From Spirochaetota bacterium (GTDB taxonomy: Bacteria; Spirochaetota; UBA4802; JAFGDQ01), in contig JAXHTS010000058.1 in assembly GCA_034190085.1 (NCBI GenBank), positions 1 to 64,000 on the forward strand: a DNA stretch of 64,000 bases. The letters are read 5' to 3'. A program made the translations under genes and the position numbers. Positions within the stretch are counted from its first letter, which is position 1. The number at the start of each line of letters is the position of its first letter. Below the pieces are notes generated by a model. The model was not told the origin of the DNA, ran no database searches, and saw nothing but the letters and a program-made list of their open reading frames with translations. This document shows positions 36,325 through 47,400 of this stretch, piece after piece.

Positions 36325-37494
36325 ATGTATAAAATAACACCAATAATAATATTATTTTTACTACCTCTCTTTATTTTCATTTTATTATCACCTACATTAT
36401 CTGCCTCAACAAGAATCAGACCTGAAAAAATCGATTATAAATGCCTTAAGGTCAAATTTAATAATGAACCATTAGATATTTTTTATATTGTTATTGACAC
36501 AAGAACAGATGAGGAAAAGCAAGCTGATAGAAAGAGAGGTCATCTCTCAGGTTCGGTCATAGTATTTTTCCATGGCCATGCCCAAAGGCCGAATAACGGA
36601 TTTAACCTGCTTGCTGAAATGGCTATGAAAACCAAATCAGGGATAATAATTATTCCTGTATGTGACACACCATACGGAAGCAACGAAAAATGGCGGGGTG
36701 ATTCTGGCAAGATGGTTATATTGATGGAGCTTGTACGATATCTGTTGCATGAAAAAAAAATCTCAATTGAAGGCTATCAACCATTAACAGATTTAAAGCT
36801 TGTAATAAATAATACAGATTTATCAGTTTTATCAATGGATACTATCATTAATGCAAAGATATTAGCAGTTGGCTATTCACATGGAGGTATTATATCAAGA
36901 CAATTCGCAAATGCATATCCTGATGCTGTTGTTAGTCTAGTTCATTTTTGTGCTGCTGGTTATATTGAATGGGGTGGAAAGAATTGTATTGGTCCTGTAT
37001 GCATAACAGGGAATTTTATGTGTGAGAGTTGTAATATTGGCCTTAGGTTCTTTTCTCATCCTGGAGATACAATTGATTCAAGTTGGGGTTTAACTAAAGG
37101 GATTGTTGGTGACTCACTTCGCTCATATTCTTCATGTCTATTTGGTAACTTCAATTGCCTGAAACCTTTTAGGAATTTTAGAGACGCGAAAGATGCATCC
37201 ATATACATCGATGACAGCAATTATCCGGTTAGTCATCTGAAGAATATTGTGGTTGTCTTCGCGCAAGACGATACTCTTTTTGATCCTGCTGAAATCATTG
37301 GAGTTGATGATTATAAAAATATTACCAGGAAGGTGATTGAAGAATTCTGGACAAAATTTTATCCACAGGAAGTCGCAGGTGGCACACGGCTTACCTTGAG
37401 AATTCTACCTGGTACTCATTTAGGTCCTATTGTATACCATGATCAATATATTGAAATAGCGCTTAAAGGAACCGATGAATTTCGATTAGACTGA
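36325..37494 (+). CDS. Secreted alpha/beta-hydrolase of unknown specificity
   Basis: 389 residues. A signal peptide or N-terminal anchor (MYKITPIIILFLLPLFIFIL) is followed by a hydrolase domain: oxyanion segment VIVFFHGHAQRP, nucleophile elbow AVGYSHGGI (Ser), an acid candidate in VVFAQDDTLF, and a late His in ILPGTHLGP. Cys-rich stretch CIGPVCITGNFMCESCNIG (four Cys in a short loop) could form disulfides, consistent with export. PGAP1-like/lipase-like arrangement; the substrate is not evident. Confidence 0.75.
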   Translation: MYKITPIIILFLLPLFIFILLSPTLSASTRIRPEKIDYKCLKVKFNNEPLDIFYIVIDTRTDEEKQADRKRGHLSGSVIVFFHGHAQRPNNGFNLLAEMAMKTKSGIIIIPVCDTPYGSNEKWRGDSGKMVILMELVRYLLHEKKISIEGYQPLTDLKLVINNTDLSVLSMDTIINAKILAVGYSHGGIISRQFANAYPDAVVSLVHFCAAGYIEWGGKNCIGPVCITGNFMCESCNIGLRFFSHPGDTIDSSWGLTKGIVGDSLRSYSSCLFGNFNCLKPFRNFRDAKDASIYIDDSNYPVSHLKNIVVVFAQDDTLFDPAEIIGVDDYKNITRKVIEEFWTKFYPQEVAGGTRLTLRILPGTHLGPIVYHDQYIEIALKGTDEFRLD

Positions 37495-38211
37495 TGCTAA
37501 AATATCACTTATACTTATTTCTGCTGGAGAATCCGGCATGATGATTTTAATGGCTTTCGTTTACCGTTGATTTATTATAGGATAGTATTTCAATGGGTCT
37601 TTTAAAAACATGTGCTTCGCCACTTATGAAGAAAATACTTTTCAAAAGATCATTAACATAACATACTCCAAGTAATTTAATCCATAAAATCATCCTTTGC
37701 TTGTTTTCCCTCTCTCAGCTATGCCTATGGCTACAATATGTGATAAAAATTATAATTATTACAGACTGATATGTCTGTGAAATTAGCAAATTTTAGATTT
37801 TCATTGATATACATGTTAATACTAAGCAAATTTTTTACAAAGAGCATTATAAAAAACATTGAATTGTTTGTCTCTATCAAAAAATTACGGCTCATGGGGC
37901 GAATAATGTGACTTCATGCATGATTGAAACCTTTAATAAAGGGAAACAATTAGGCTAATCGTATATTATTCTACTATTAGATGGTTACAATTATGATAAA
38001 CTTATCAGGGTTTTCGCTAGGGGTTGTAGCATAAAACGCTACATGAACCGAAAACTACTGTGCAGGCCCTCAATAATATTTTTTAATTGACATGTAGTAT
38101 AATTTCACTTTATGAGTTAATCAATAACAGTATATTCATAGCAAATAATTTGGTTTTAGATAACATATTTGAATATTGTATTTTTAAGTATAATAAATAG
38201 GTGGAGTGATT
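37495..38211. other. Long AT-rich intergenic region
   Basis: Over 700 bases with no gene I can support. Two small hairpins are visible (CAGACTGATATGTCTG near 37765 and TGTAGC/GCTACA at 38025-38043). No T-run follows them. The region is otherwise unstructured AT-rich DNA. Confidence 0.4.
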
Positions 38212-39021
38212 ATGGGAAAAAGGATTAAATTGATAGCTTTGATTTTTAGCTTATTAATATTCAGTTGTGGAAAAGGAGAGAAGATGGACGAGAAAATAAT
38301 TCCTAATAGATCCATTGGAGAGGTTCCCAATACTTTATTGAAGAAGCTTACTGAAAAAAGGATATATTTTGGACACCAGTCAGTGGGATTCAACATTATT
38401 GATGGAATAAATGACATAATTAAGGAGAATTCATCAATCAAATTGAATATAGTTAAAACAGATAATATTGAAGATTTCAAACGCCCAATCTTTGCTCATT
38501 CACAAAATGGCATTAACAAGGATCCAAAATCCAAAGTTGACGCTTTTACTAATCTAATGGAGAAGGGTTTGGGCGATAAGGTTGATATTGCATTTTTCAA
38601 ATTCTGTTATGTAGATATATTAAATGATACCAATGTTAATGAAGTGTTCAATTATTATAAATCCGCAATGATGCGTTTAAAGAACAGGTATCCTAAAACA
38701 CTATTTATTCATGTTACAGTACCTTTGATGAGAGAAGCTAAAGGGCCTAAGGCGTTTATTAAGAGCATTATTGGTCGTGATCATAATATTGTTAGAAACC
38801 AGTTCAATGATTTGTTGAGAGAAGAATATGATAAAAATAGAATATTTGATTTGGCGCGTTTCGAATCCACCTATCCGAAGGGACAGAGAGAAGCGCGAAA
38901 AAAAGGAGGGAAATACTCATATTCTCTAATACCCGAGTATACTGATGATGGCGGTCATTTAAACGAAAAGGGACGTAAAATTATCGCTGAGCAGTTTTTG
39001 ATCTTTCTATCTGAATTGTAA
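38212..39021 (+). CDS. SGNH-hydrolase-like lipoprotein
   Basis: 269 residues from the ATG five bases after GGTGGAG; a GTG at 38206 would lie inside the SD. Lipobox IFSC after a short hydrophobic segment (KLIALIFSLLIFSC). The domain begins with YFGHQSVGFNIIDGI and ends with DDGGHLNEKGRKIIAEQFL. The D-x-x-H near the end matches the SGNH acid/base pair, and the family often carries GHQSVG in place of the classical GDS block. It would act in the envelope as an esterase or acyltransferase-like enzyme, perhaps on glycan O-acyl groups, given the polysaccharide genes next door. That last point is inference. Confidence 0.72.
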   Translation: MGKRIKLIALIFSLLIFSCGKGEKMDEKIIPNRSIGEVPNTLLKKLTEKRIYFGHQSVGFNIIDGINDIIKENSSIKLNIVKTDNIEDFKRPIFAHSQNGINKDPKSKVDAFTNLMEKGLGDKVDIAFFKFCYVDILNDTNVNEVFNYYKSAMMRLKNRYPKTLFIHVTVPLMREAKGPKAFIKSIIGRDHNIVRNQFNDLLREEYDKNRIFDLARFESTYPKGQREARKKGGKYSYSLIPEYTDDGGHLNEKGRKIIAEQFLIFLSEL

Positions 39022-39049
39022 TTATTTGGAAGATCAGATAATATATCCA

Positions 39050-39532
39050 TCAAGCCTGAATCAAGGAATTTAGGTGATTTACTAACTTTGTATTGTCCTT
39101 AGTAAATTGTGTCACTGATGAACTATAAGCATTTAGATTTTCAATACAATCTCTTAAATCACCTACCTCATAAGCTACAATCACGTAATTCAACTTTTGC
39201 ATCATCCGCGCAAATGGCACTTGATGATCATCCAGATGCTCTCCATACTTTTTCAGTCTAGTAACAATAATTGGTGTTTTCCCTAATTCTAAACATAATA
39301 GGGTTGTTCCAGCGCCTGCATGAGCAATTACTGTTTCTGCTTTCTGGATATTATTTCTCATTTCATTAAAAGTAATATATCGATCCCATGCACAGTGGAT
39401 AGGTTCATACTTGCATGATCCTAATTGTACATAGACATCATCCTTAAGTATATTATCTGACTTTAATGAATCAACCTCTTGAATGAGACGATCAAAAGGA
39501 AACTTTTCTGTTCCTGTAATTACAAAAATCAT
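39050..39532 (-). CDS. Alg13/PssE-like glycosyltransferase catalytic subunit
   Basis: 160 residues. The GT28 C-terminal nucleotide-sugar domain is clear: FVITGTEKFPFDRLI at the start, AHAGAGTTLLCLELGKTPIIV for the donor phosphate and uridine, and a GEHLDDHQ loop (Glu-His-x-Asp-Asp-His-Gln). This half-size enzyme needs the membrane-tethering Alg14-like subunit encoded just upstream (four-base overlap, ATGA). Together they add the second sugar onto a lipid-linked sugar. Confidence 0.88.
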   Translation of the reverse strand: MIFVITGTEKFPFDRLIQEVDSLKSDNILKDDVYVQLGSCKYEPIHCAWDRYITFNEMRNNIQKAETVIAHAGAGTTLLCLELGKTPIIVTRLKKYGEHLDDHQVPFARMMQKLNYVIVAYEVGDLRDCIENLNAYSSSVTQFTKDNTKLVNHLNSLIQA

Positions 39533-39981
39533 ATTACACGTCCATGGTATTGAGCTTTTTTATACTTGTCCGCCAATTCTTGCCATTGAACCAATAGATT
39601 ATCAACATATGGATAGACTAAATACGCTGACATTGAAAACTCTTGATTTCTCGTAATAGATTCGATGTAAATGGTTTTGATCCCTAATATTTTCCCAATG
39701 AAAATAAATGGAACAGCGACGCCTGCTCCAGTTGAAATGATAGCATTTGGTCGTTCTTTTCTTAATAATTTAAGAGCAAGGAATATATTACGAATCAGAT
39801 TTATAACATTTCTGTTTGTTGGATAATATGCCCAATAAACACGTTCATCCTTTAAGAGATATTCTGCATCCTGGGTAGGAAAACTTACCCAGAAATGCTC
39901 TTTATCACTCCAAAATTCTTTTAAACTATATAATTGAAAAAGATGACCACCTGATGAGGCTATTAAAGCTAATTTTGTCAA
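39529..39981 (-). CDS. Alg14/PssD-like membrane-anchoring glycosyltransferase subunit
   Basis: 150 residues. N-terminal LIASSGGHLFQL and the signature STGAGVAVPFIFIGKILGIKTIYIES are diagnostic for the Alg14/PssD family. It binds the lipid acceptor at the membrane and recruits the Alg13-like partner. The stop overlaps the partner's start by four bases. Bacterial split pairs of this kind (PssD/PssE, EpsF/EpsE-like) act in polysaccharide repeat-unit assembly. Confidence 0.88.
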   Translation of the reverse strand: MTKLALIASSGGHLFQLYSLKEFWSDKEHFWVSFPTQDAEYLLKDERVYWAYYPTNRNVINLIRNIFLALKLLRKERPNAIISTGAGVAVPFIFIGKILGIKTIYIESITRNQEFSMSAYLVYPYVDNLLVQWQELADKYKKAQYHGRVI

Positions 39982-40086
39982 TTATTTCTCCTTTTTTATT
40001 ATGCCTATCCTTGAAAGGTATTCGGCTCTATATTGAATTAGAGTTTATATTTTTATATATACATCAGTGAAGAATTATTAATGATT

Positions 40087-40992
40087 TCATGTTTTAAATA
40101 AATATTTTAAATAAAATAAGTAGTAACTATATTTTTTATTGCCTTTTAACCATAGAGTAATTATCCTTATCATAGTGCCAATAAAAAAAAGTAACATAGC
40201 AATAAAATAGACGGAATTATTGTAATTTTTTTTGAAATAGTATTTAAATGATATTATATAATCCCTTGTGGATCTTACCCAATTAGATTCAGCAATTAAA
40301 CCACCTTTGTGGATTATTCTACTATAGGGATAATAAAGCAATCGATAACCATTTTTTATTGCTTGTAGGCAATAGTCAGACTCTTCAAAATACATAAAAT
40401 AATTTTCGTCTAGTAATCCAATTTTATCAATAACATCTCGTTTAAACATAAAGGCTGCGCCATTAATCTGCTCTACATATTTTGGTTTTTTATAATCCAT
40501 GTATGTCATAAAATATGAGTTAAAGAGTTTTGAGTTACTCAGCATTCTATGCAAAAATAATCTTTCACAGAATAATCTCCATAGCGTTAAATTGGATTTG
40601 GGATGGTAATAGGATTGATTACTTTTATCAGGATACAATAGCTGTGGGCCAATAAAATTTATATCATGATTCTGTTTTAAATGATTGTATAATTTCTCAA
40701 TGCTATTATTCTCAATAATATATGTATCCGGATTTAGCAATAATATGCAATCACCAGAAGAAGCTTTAATGCCAATATTATTGCCGTACGCAAATCCCCC
40801 ATTCTTAGGTGCATAAATTATGTTGACAAAGTTATAATTTTCACTTATGTTCTTTAGTCCCGAATCGTCTGAATTGTTATCCACAATTATGAATTCATAG
40901 TTTGAATAATTTCTCTCATTCTCTACTATTGATTCTAAGCAGATGCTAATATCTCTTGAGGTTTTGTAGTTGACTATTATTATACTAAGCAT
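40087..40992 (-). CDS. GT2 glycosyltransferase (rhamnosyltransferase-like)
   Basis: 301 residues, GT-A fold: VNYKTSRDISICLESI, VDNNSDDSG (donor-binding Asp), LLNPDTYI (DxD-like NPD), NGAAFMFKRDVIDKIG and FEESDYCLQAIKNG with catalytic Asp. The C-terminal ~60 residues are hydrophobic/basic and may associate with the membrane. It resembles transferases that add deoxysugars to O-antigen or capsule. It sits upstream of the Alg14/Alg13 pair on the same strand. Confidence 0.88.
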   Translation of the reverse strand: MLSIIIVNYKTSRDISICLESIVENERNYSNYEFIIVDNNSDDSGLKNISENYNFVNIIYAPKNGGFAYGNNIGIKASSGDCILLLNPDTYIIENNSIEKLYNHLKQNHDINFIGPQLLYPDKSNQSYYHPKSNLTLWRLFCERLFLHRMLSNSKLFNSYFMTYMDYKKPKYVEQINGAAFMFKRDVIDKIGLLDENYFMYFEESDYCLQAIKNGYRLLYYPYSRIIHKGGLIAESNWVRSTRDYIISFKYYFKKNYNNSVYFIAMLLFFIGTMIRIITLWLKGNKKYSYYLFYLKYLFKT

Positions 40993-41331
40993 TCTTTTTT
41001 TATTCTATTATTCATAAATAAGGATCAATATATAGGAGTTTTTATAAAAATAGTATAGGAACTATTTAAAATTTGTAGTTTAAACAAAAGACTATACCTG
41101 CATACTTAAAATTTGAATACCATCCATTTATTGATCTCACAAATAAATATTAACACTTTATTTATGGGAAAGCAAGTATGATATTGAGATAATTCTGAAA
41201 TATTTATGAATTAGTAAAGAAGGTACTAATGAAAGTATAGGGTATAAAAAGAAGGCTTATCCTCTAGCTTAATGTAGCATAAATTATTCAATATTTGCTC
41301 ATGATGTTATTATTATCTAAGGAGGTAAACA
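40993..41331. other. AT-rich divergent intergenic region
   Basis: About 340 bases between the minus-strand glycosyltransferase and the plus-strand remnant/LhgO genes. No gene; AT-rich. Confidence 0.4.
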
Positions 41332-41333
41332 AA

Positions 41334-41460
41334 ATGAGATAGAATAATTATAGAGAATAAGCCTATTTTGCCTTTATTAAATGGATTAAAATTAAATGTC
41401 AATAAATATTTAAGTACATTGGGATTTCAAGATAACTTAATAAATAACATGAAGCTATAG
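41334..41460 (+). pseudogene. Aborted short gene before lhgO
   Basis: A near-perfect ribosome site (AAGGAGG, 41319-41325) leads to ATG at 41334, but the frame stops after two codons (ATG AGA TAG). In the next frame an open stretch (DRIIIENKPILPLLNGLKLN and onward, ending INNMKL) continues to a stop one base before the lhgO ATG. A single-base deletion near 41337 would explain this. No family is recognised. Confidence 0.4.
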
Positions 41461-41461
41461 T

Positions 41462-42664
41462 ATGAAAAGAATAGCTACAGCAGATATTTTAATATGTGGA
41501 GGGGGTATAATCGGCCTTACTATTACAAGGGAATTATTGAAAAAAGGGTATGAGAATATTGTATTGATAGATAAAGAAGAAGAAATTGGATTGCATGCCT
41601 CTGGGAGAAATAGTGGGGTATTGCATGCTGGTATATATTACACTCCTGATAGCTTGAGAGCGAGGTCGTGTTTAAGGGGCAACCTTTTAATGAAGGAGTA
41701 TTGTAGAGGGAAGGATTTACCATTGTTAGAGTCAGGGAAGGTTATCGTTGCCAAGAATGAGAGTGAGATAGCTGTATTAAATGAACTCTTTTATAGAGCT
41801 CAGGAGAATGGAGCAAGGGTTAAACTAATTGATGAGAGGGAGCTTAAGGAGATAGAACCATATGCTAGGACATGTGGAATAGCCCTTTTCTCAGAATATA
41901 CTGCTGTAGTGGATCCAAAAAAAATATTGACCAGCCTTTATAATGATCTCACCTCTTCATCAATAGTAAAGATATTATTGGGAATCCAATTCAAACATGT
42001 TAAAGGTGATGATATCGCTGTAACAAATAAAGGGGAGATAAAATTTAATATGTTTATTAATGCTGGAGGAGCCTATAGTGATATAATTTCTTATGATTTT
42101 GGGGTCGGATTAAATTATAAGTTGATACCCTTTAAGGGAATTTATAAAAAATTGAGTAATAAAAAGGCAAGTTCAATCAAAGGGAACATATACCCTGTGC
42201 CAGATATTAGGAATCCTTTTTTGGGAGTTCATTATACTAAAAATGTCAGTGGTGATGTTTATATTGGACCTACGGCCATTCCAGCCTTCGGAAGAGAAAA
42301 TTATGGAATAGTGAAGGGTATAGACATTGAGGCCTTTGAAATATCACTTCGGGAGGCTTGTCTCTTTTTTACGAATCCGAAGTTCAGGAAGATCGCCTTA
42401 ATAGAACCAAAAAAGTATTACCCGCCATTTTTCTATCGCGATGCTCGAAGTCTTGTAAAGGGGATTGAGCCAGAAGATATAGAATCAACGAAGAAGAGAG
42501 GTATAAGGCCTCAACTTGTTGACTGGAGCCAAAAAGAGCTTATTACGGATTTTATGGTATTAAAAGATGGCAACAGCGTGCATATTTTGAATGCAATCTC
42601 TCCAGCATTCACAAGTTCCCTCGATTTTGCCAAGTTTGTAATAGAAGAGTATGTACAGAATTGA
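41462..42664 (+). CDS. lhgO: L-2-hydroxyglutarate oxidase/dehydrogenase-like FAD enzyme
   Basis: 400 residues. FAD-binding N-terminus DILICGGGIIGLTITREL, then ASGRNSGVLHAGIYYTPDSLRA, a signature of LhgO/L2HGDH in which the His contacts the flavin and substrate. Further positions include LLESGKVIVA and VDWSQKELITDFMVLKDG. The family oxidises L-2-hydroxyglutarate to 2-oxoglutarate, passing electrons to quinone or oxygen; the protein is membrane-associated. The next gene is glnA, so 2-oxoglutarate/nitrogen metabolism is a natural context. The start follows the stop of the broken ORF by one base, with no SD of its own. Confidence 0.88.
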   Translation: MKRIATADILICGGGIIGLTITRELLKKGYENIVLIDKEEEIGLHASGRNSGVLHAGIYYTPDSLRARSCLRGNLLMKEYCRGKDLPLLESGKVIVAKNESEIAVLNELFYRAQENGARVKLIDERELKEIEPYARTCGIALFSEYTAVVDPKKILTSLYNDLTSSSIVKILLGIQFKHVKGDDIAVTNKGEIKFNMFINAGGAYSDIISYDFGVGLNYKLIPFKGIYKKLSNKKASSIKGNIYPVPDIRNPFLGVHYTKNVSGDVYIGPTAIPAFGRENYGIVKGIDIEAFEISLREACLFFTNPKFRKIALIEPKKYYPPFFYRDARSLVKGIEPEDIESTKKRGIRPQLVDWSQKELITDFMVLKDGNSVHILNAISPAFTSSLDFAKFVIEEYVQN

Positions 42665-42891
42665 TTATTGATCATTATTGTAATTGCATTTACTTATTGT
42701 GAATATTTTTTCTCTGTATTATTTAAGCTTATCGATCTTGGTGGTCTGAAAGGGGTGAAGAATTGATATTATTTCTATAATGTAAAATTGTTAAGCAATA
42801 TTGTTTTTTATTTTTGTATATGTTGACTCCTAACATGAAAATGAAATTATGTACATAAATAGTAATAATAGTATAACCCAGGAGTTACGAT

Positions 42892-44307
42892 ATGAGTAGT
42901 GTAGCTGAAGTACTTAGTATAATTAAGAAGGAAGATATAAAGGTAATCGATCTTAGATTTATGGATTTCCCTGGCCTCTGGCAGCATTTTGCTATTCCAG
43001 CGCGGGAAGTAGATGAAGGTATGTTTGAGGATGGCCTTGGATTTGATGGTTCCAGTATAAGGGGTTGGCAGGCAATAAATGAGTCGGATATGCTTGTCAT
43101 GCCTGTTGCAGAATCTGCCTTTATTGATCCATTCCTCGAGCATAAAACCCTTGTGATGATATGCAACATTGCAGACCCAGTCACAGGGGAGGATTACACT
43201 AGAGATCCTAGAAATATTGCTAAAAAGGCTGAAAACTATTTGACAGGTCAGGGTATTGGAGATGTCGCCTATTTTGGCCCTGAGGCTGAATTCTTTATAT
43301 TCGATGATATCAGATTTGATCAGAACGAGCATGAAGGATATTATTTCATCGATTCAGTTGAAGGGAGATGGAATACCGGTCGTGTAGAAAATCCGAATCT
43401 TGGTTATAAACCAAGATATAAGGAGGGATATTTCCCGGTACCTCCAACGGATAGTCTTCAGGATATTCGAAGCGAAATGATGCTCATATTAGAAAGTCTT
43501 GGCATTGAGATAGAGGCTCAGCATCATGAGGTTGCCACAGGCGGTCAGGGTGAGATCGATATGAGATTCTCGCCACTTGTGGAGATGGGCGATAAACTAC
43601 TGAAATATAAGTATGTTATCAAAAATGTGGCAAGAAAATATAATATGACTGTCACATTTATGCCTAAACCACTCTTTAATGATAATGGAACCGGAATGCA
43701 TACACATATGTCGATCTGGAAGGATGGCAAGAATTTATTCGCTGGGAACGGATATGCAGGGATGTCAGAAGTTGCGATGTATGCCATAGGCGGCATATTA
43801 AAGCATGCTCCAGCATTGCTAGCATTTACTAATCCCACGACCAATAGCTATAAAAGGCTTGTGCCAGGTTTTGAGGCGCCTGTAAAGCTGGCATACTCCA
43901 GCAGAAACAGAAGCGCTGCTGTGAGGATACCTATGTATTCACAATCAGAGAAGGCAAAGCGATTTGAGTTCAGGTGCCCTGACCCAAGTTGTAATCCATA
44001 TCTTGCATTTTCAGCAATGCTGATGGCTTCTATTGACGGCATTCTGAATAAGATTGAACCAGGATCGCCTTTAGATAAGAACATTTATGATATGCCTCCT
44101 GAAGAATTGGCAGAGGTGCCAACTACTCCCGGATCTTTAAGAGAATCATTGGCAGCACTTGAGAATGATCATGAATTTCTTTTAAAGGGGGATGTTTTTA
44201 CAAGAGATGTAATAGAGACCTGGATCTCATATAAAATGGAGAATGAAGTACAGGCGCTTGATCTTCGTCCTCATCCATGGGAATTTGCGATGTATTACGA
44301 TATCTAA
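42892..44307 (+). CDS. glnA: Glutamine synthetase type I (adenylylatable)
   Basis: 471 residues, GSI-beta length. Metal and substrate motifs: [30 protein letters not shown], the [10 protein letters not shown] ammonium/glutamate region, NRSAAVRIP and [16 protein letters not shown]. The adenylylation tyrosine is in [10 protein letters not shown], matching E. coli Tyr397, and glnE is the next gene. It makes glutamine from glutamate, ammonia and ATP. SD AGGAG before the ATG. A hairpin with T6 follows the stop, so expression of glnE may be partly uncoupled. Confidence 0.97.
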   Translation: MSSVAEVLSIIKKEDIKVIDLRFMDFPGLWQHFAIPAREVDEGMFEDGLGFDGSSIRGWQAINESDMLVMPVAESAFIDPFLEHKTLVMICNIADPVTGEDYTRDPRNIAKKAENYLTGQGIGDVAYFGPEAEFFIFDDIRFDQNEHEGYYFIDSVEGRWNTGRVENPNLGYKPRYKEGYFPVPPTDSLQDIRSEMMLILESLGIEIEAQHHEVATGGQGEIDMRFSPLVEMGDKLLKYKYVIKNVARKYNMTVTFMPKPLFNDNGTGMHTHMSIWKDGKNLFAGNGYAGMSEVAMYAIGGILKHAPALLAFTNPTTNSYKRLVPGFEAPVKLAYSSRNRSAAVRIPMYSQSEKAKRFEFRCPDPSCNPYLAFSAMLMASIDGILNKIEPGSPLDKNIYDMPPEELAEVPTTPGSLRESLAALENDHEFLLKGDVFTRDVIETWISYKMENEVQALDLRPHPWEFAMYYDI

Positions 44308-44334
44308 TATTTGGATAAATCTGATATGACTAAT

Positions 44335-44379
44335 AGGGGGCATTATTATGAGTCGTGTTGACTTTAAAGCCCCTTTTTT
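44335..44379 (+). terminator. Composite hairpin with T-run between glnA and glnE
   Basis: The outer stem AGGGGGC (44335-44341) pairs with GCCCCTT (44369-44375, one G-T), closing over an inner AGTC/GACT hairpin, and is followed by TTTTTG. It fits a terminator or attenuator after glnA, 40 bases before the glnE start. Confidence 0.7.
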
Positions 44380-44421
44380 GTTTTACTTGATTTTAATAGT
44401 AAATTGAGTGAAATAATCATT

Positions 44422-47400
44422 ATGAAAAGAATAATTACTTATGAAACAATTAAATCCGCATGTCCGGATATTGATGACAATATAATAAATGATCACCTGG
44501 CAAGGCTCGAAAGCGATTATTTTTATTATTTTTCAAGGAATAATATATTTGATCACCTTAGGGCAGTATCTGAACTCTCTTATAAAAATCCTGTAAAGGT
44601 AATAACCAATTTATCATCTGATGAATGTATAACATGTACAGTGATAGCTAGAGATTATCCTGCTGTATTTTCGCTTATTACTGGTATACTCTCAAGTTTG
44701 GATTATAGGATTATTTCTGGTAAAATATTTACCTACAAAAAGGATTCTGTTTCTCCCCACACTCCAAAACCAGGATTTAAGAAAAATCCTTCAGCAGCCC
44801 TTAAAAAGACTACTAATAAAAGAATTATTATTGATCACTTTTATGGCAGACTCTCTACAGGGATTTTTTCTCATATCTGGGTCAATGAGTTGACCGACTG
44901 TCTCAATTCAGTCTTTAAATTGATTGAAAAGGATGATAGCGGGTTATCTGCTGCAAGGAGGAGTGTAAATGAACTGGCAGCCAGAAAGCTGGAAAATATT
45001 ACAGAATGCCAATCGATATTATACCCAGTAAAAATTGAAATAGATAACAAAAATGAATTTTACACAGAGATGAGGGTCGTCTCTGAGGATACCCCCTTTT
45101 TCCTCTATGCATTATCAACAGCACTCAGCATGCAGAATGTCCAGATTGAGCATGTTAATATAGATACAATCCAGATGCAGGTTATTGATGAGTTCAGAAT
45201 TGTAAATTCCTTGGGCAGCAAGATAGAAAACGAAGATACAATCAATAGAATTAAATTATCCGTATTGCTGACAAAACAATTTACCTCTTTTATAGGGACT
45301 GCCCCGGATCCCTATGTGGCCCTATCACGTTTTGAGTATCTTACAAGTGAGATATTGTCCCTTCCTGAGAAGAGCAACTGGCTGGAGATACTTTCAAATC
45401 CACATTTGATGAAAGATCTTGCAAGACTCTTAGGCGCAAGCGATTTTCTATGGGAGGATTTTATTCGACTTCAATATGAGACCATCCTTCCGCTTTTAGA
45501 AGCTAAAGGTGAGAAAAAAGGATTTACAGAAACCGCTTCATCCATTTCGGATAGATTGTCCAAGGCCATGAAGGGGGTTGAGGATAGGGGGGAACAACGG
45601 AGGATACTGAATGAATTCAAGGATATAGAAATTTTTCATATTGATCTTGATCATATACTCAACCCTGAAACAGACTTTCGTATCCTTTCCGAACGTTTAA
45701 CTATGCTTGCGGAAGTTGTTATTGATACTGTGGCAGGATATTCATATAAGCATCTAAGTGATATCTATGGATACCCAACAACTGTAGCAGGTTTGTATGA
45801 TAAATTTTGTATATTTGGATTGGGGAAATTCGGGGGCGCAGCATTGGGCTATGCCTCAGATATTGAAATTCTTCTTGTCTATAGCGACAATGGCCAAACT
45901 GATGGAACAGATTCAATAAAGAATTCGGATTTTTTTAATCGCCTTGTTAAAGAGATAATCGGTTTTATTAAAGCAAAAAAAGAGGGAATTTTTCGTCTCG
46001 ATTTACGTCTTCGTCCCTATGGGATTGACGGGCCTCTCGCGTGTAGTCTAGATTCTTTCTGCAAATACTATGGAGCTGGAGGAGACGCTCATTCTTATGA
46101 GAGATTAGCGCTGGTGCGCATGCGTCCTGTGGGGGGTGACGTTGACTTTGGAGAGCAGCTTATTCGTTTAAGAAATGAATTTATTTATTCAACAAATAGT
46201 ATTGATATAAAGGAGCTTCATAATCTCAGGCGTAAGCAATTTATAGAGAAGACGCAGGAGGGAAGAATAAACGCAAAATACTCACCTGGCGCGTTAGTGG
46301 ATATTGAATATACTGTACAGATTTTGCAGATAATGTTCGGCAGAGAGAATTTATCTCTGAGGACGCCGCGCATTCATGATGCCTTGAATGCTTTAGCCGA
46401 GCATGGAATCCTGGAATGGGTTGAGGTGGTCGATGTTATCGGAGCATACGATTTTTTCAGAGAGTTAATAAATGGTCTCAGGATGCTCAGGGGTTCCGTA
46501 GAAGATCTCTTTCTACCTTCAATTGATTCAATCGAATATGGCCATCTCGCTCGGCGTATGGGGTATAAAGTTGAAGGAGACCTGAGCCAGGTAAAGCAGC
46601 TTCATATAGAATTTGAAACCAGATCTGCCATGGTTCGAACATTTATTGAACGACATTTCGGTGGGACTATACTTCTTGGAGACGATGTGCGAAATATTGC
46701 AGATTTGATATTGTCGAAGGATCTTTCTGATTCGATATCCAGAAAAATCTTATCAGATTATGGTTTTAAAAATCCTGAAAGGGCGATTGTCAATCTTAAG
46801 AATCTAGCTAGTGGCAACAAACAGGAACTTTTTGTAAGGATTGCTGTTCTGGCTACAGATATACTGCTGCATAAACCTGATCCTGATATGGCACTGAACA
46901 ATTGGGAACGTTTTATAGATGTAATATCTGATCCGGTCAGGCATTTTCAGGAAATGTTGTCTCAACCTAAGAAATTGGATATCCTTTTAAGCATATTTTC
47001 AACGAGTCAATATCTGTCAGATACCCTCATAAAAAATCCTGATTTTCTTGAATGGCTTATCCTACCAAAAAATCTATACAAATCATTAAATAAAACAGAG
47101 ATTGAAGATGAATTAAAAAAGCTTTACCAGTCCTCTGAGTCACATGGAGACTGGCTGAATAGTATTCGTCTAATAAAGAAGAGGGAAATCCTGAGGATAG
47201 GAACAAGGGATATATGCCTGAATATGCCGCTTCCAGATATAACAGAGGACCTTTCTGTTCTGGCAGAGGCTTTTATTGATGTGGTTTCCGGAATTAACCT
47301 ATCTTTATTGAATACTGAGGATGCATCTGTTCACTGGGATAATATTTTAAATAATTTTTCGATCATGGCATTTGGAAAACTCGGTGGTAATGAGCTCAAT

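Noticed and set aside
38086-38102. TTGACA...TATAAT near the SGNH lipoprotein gene
   Set aside because: The two hexamers are only five bases apart, so they cannot form one promoter.
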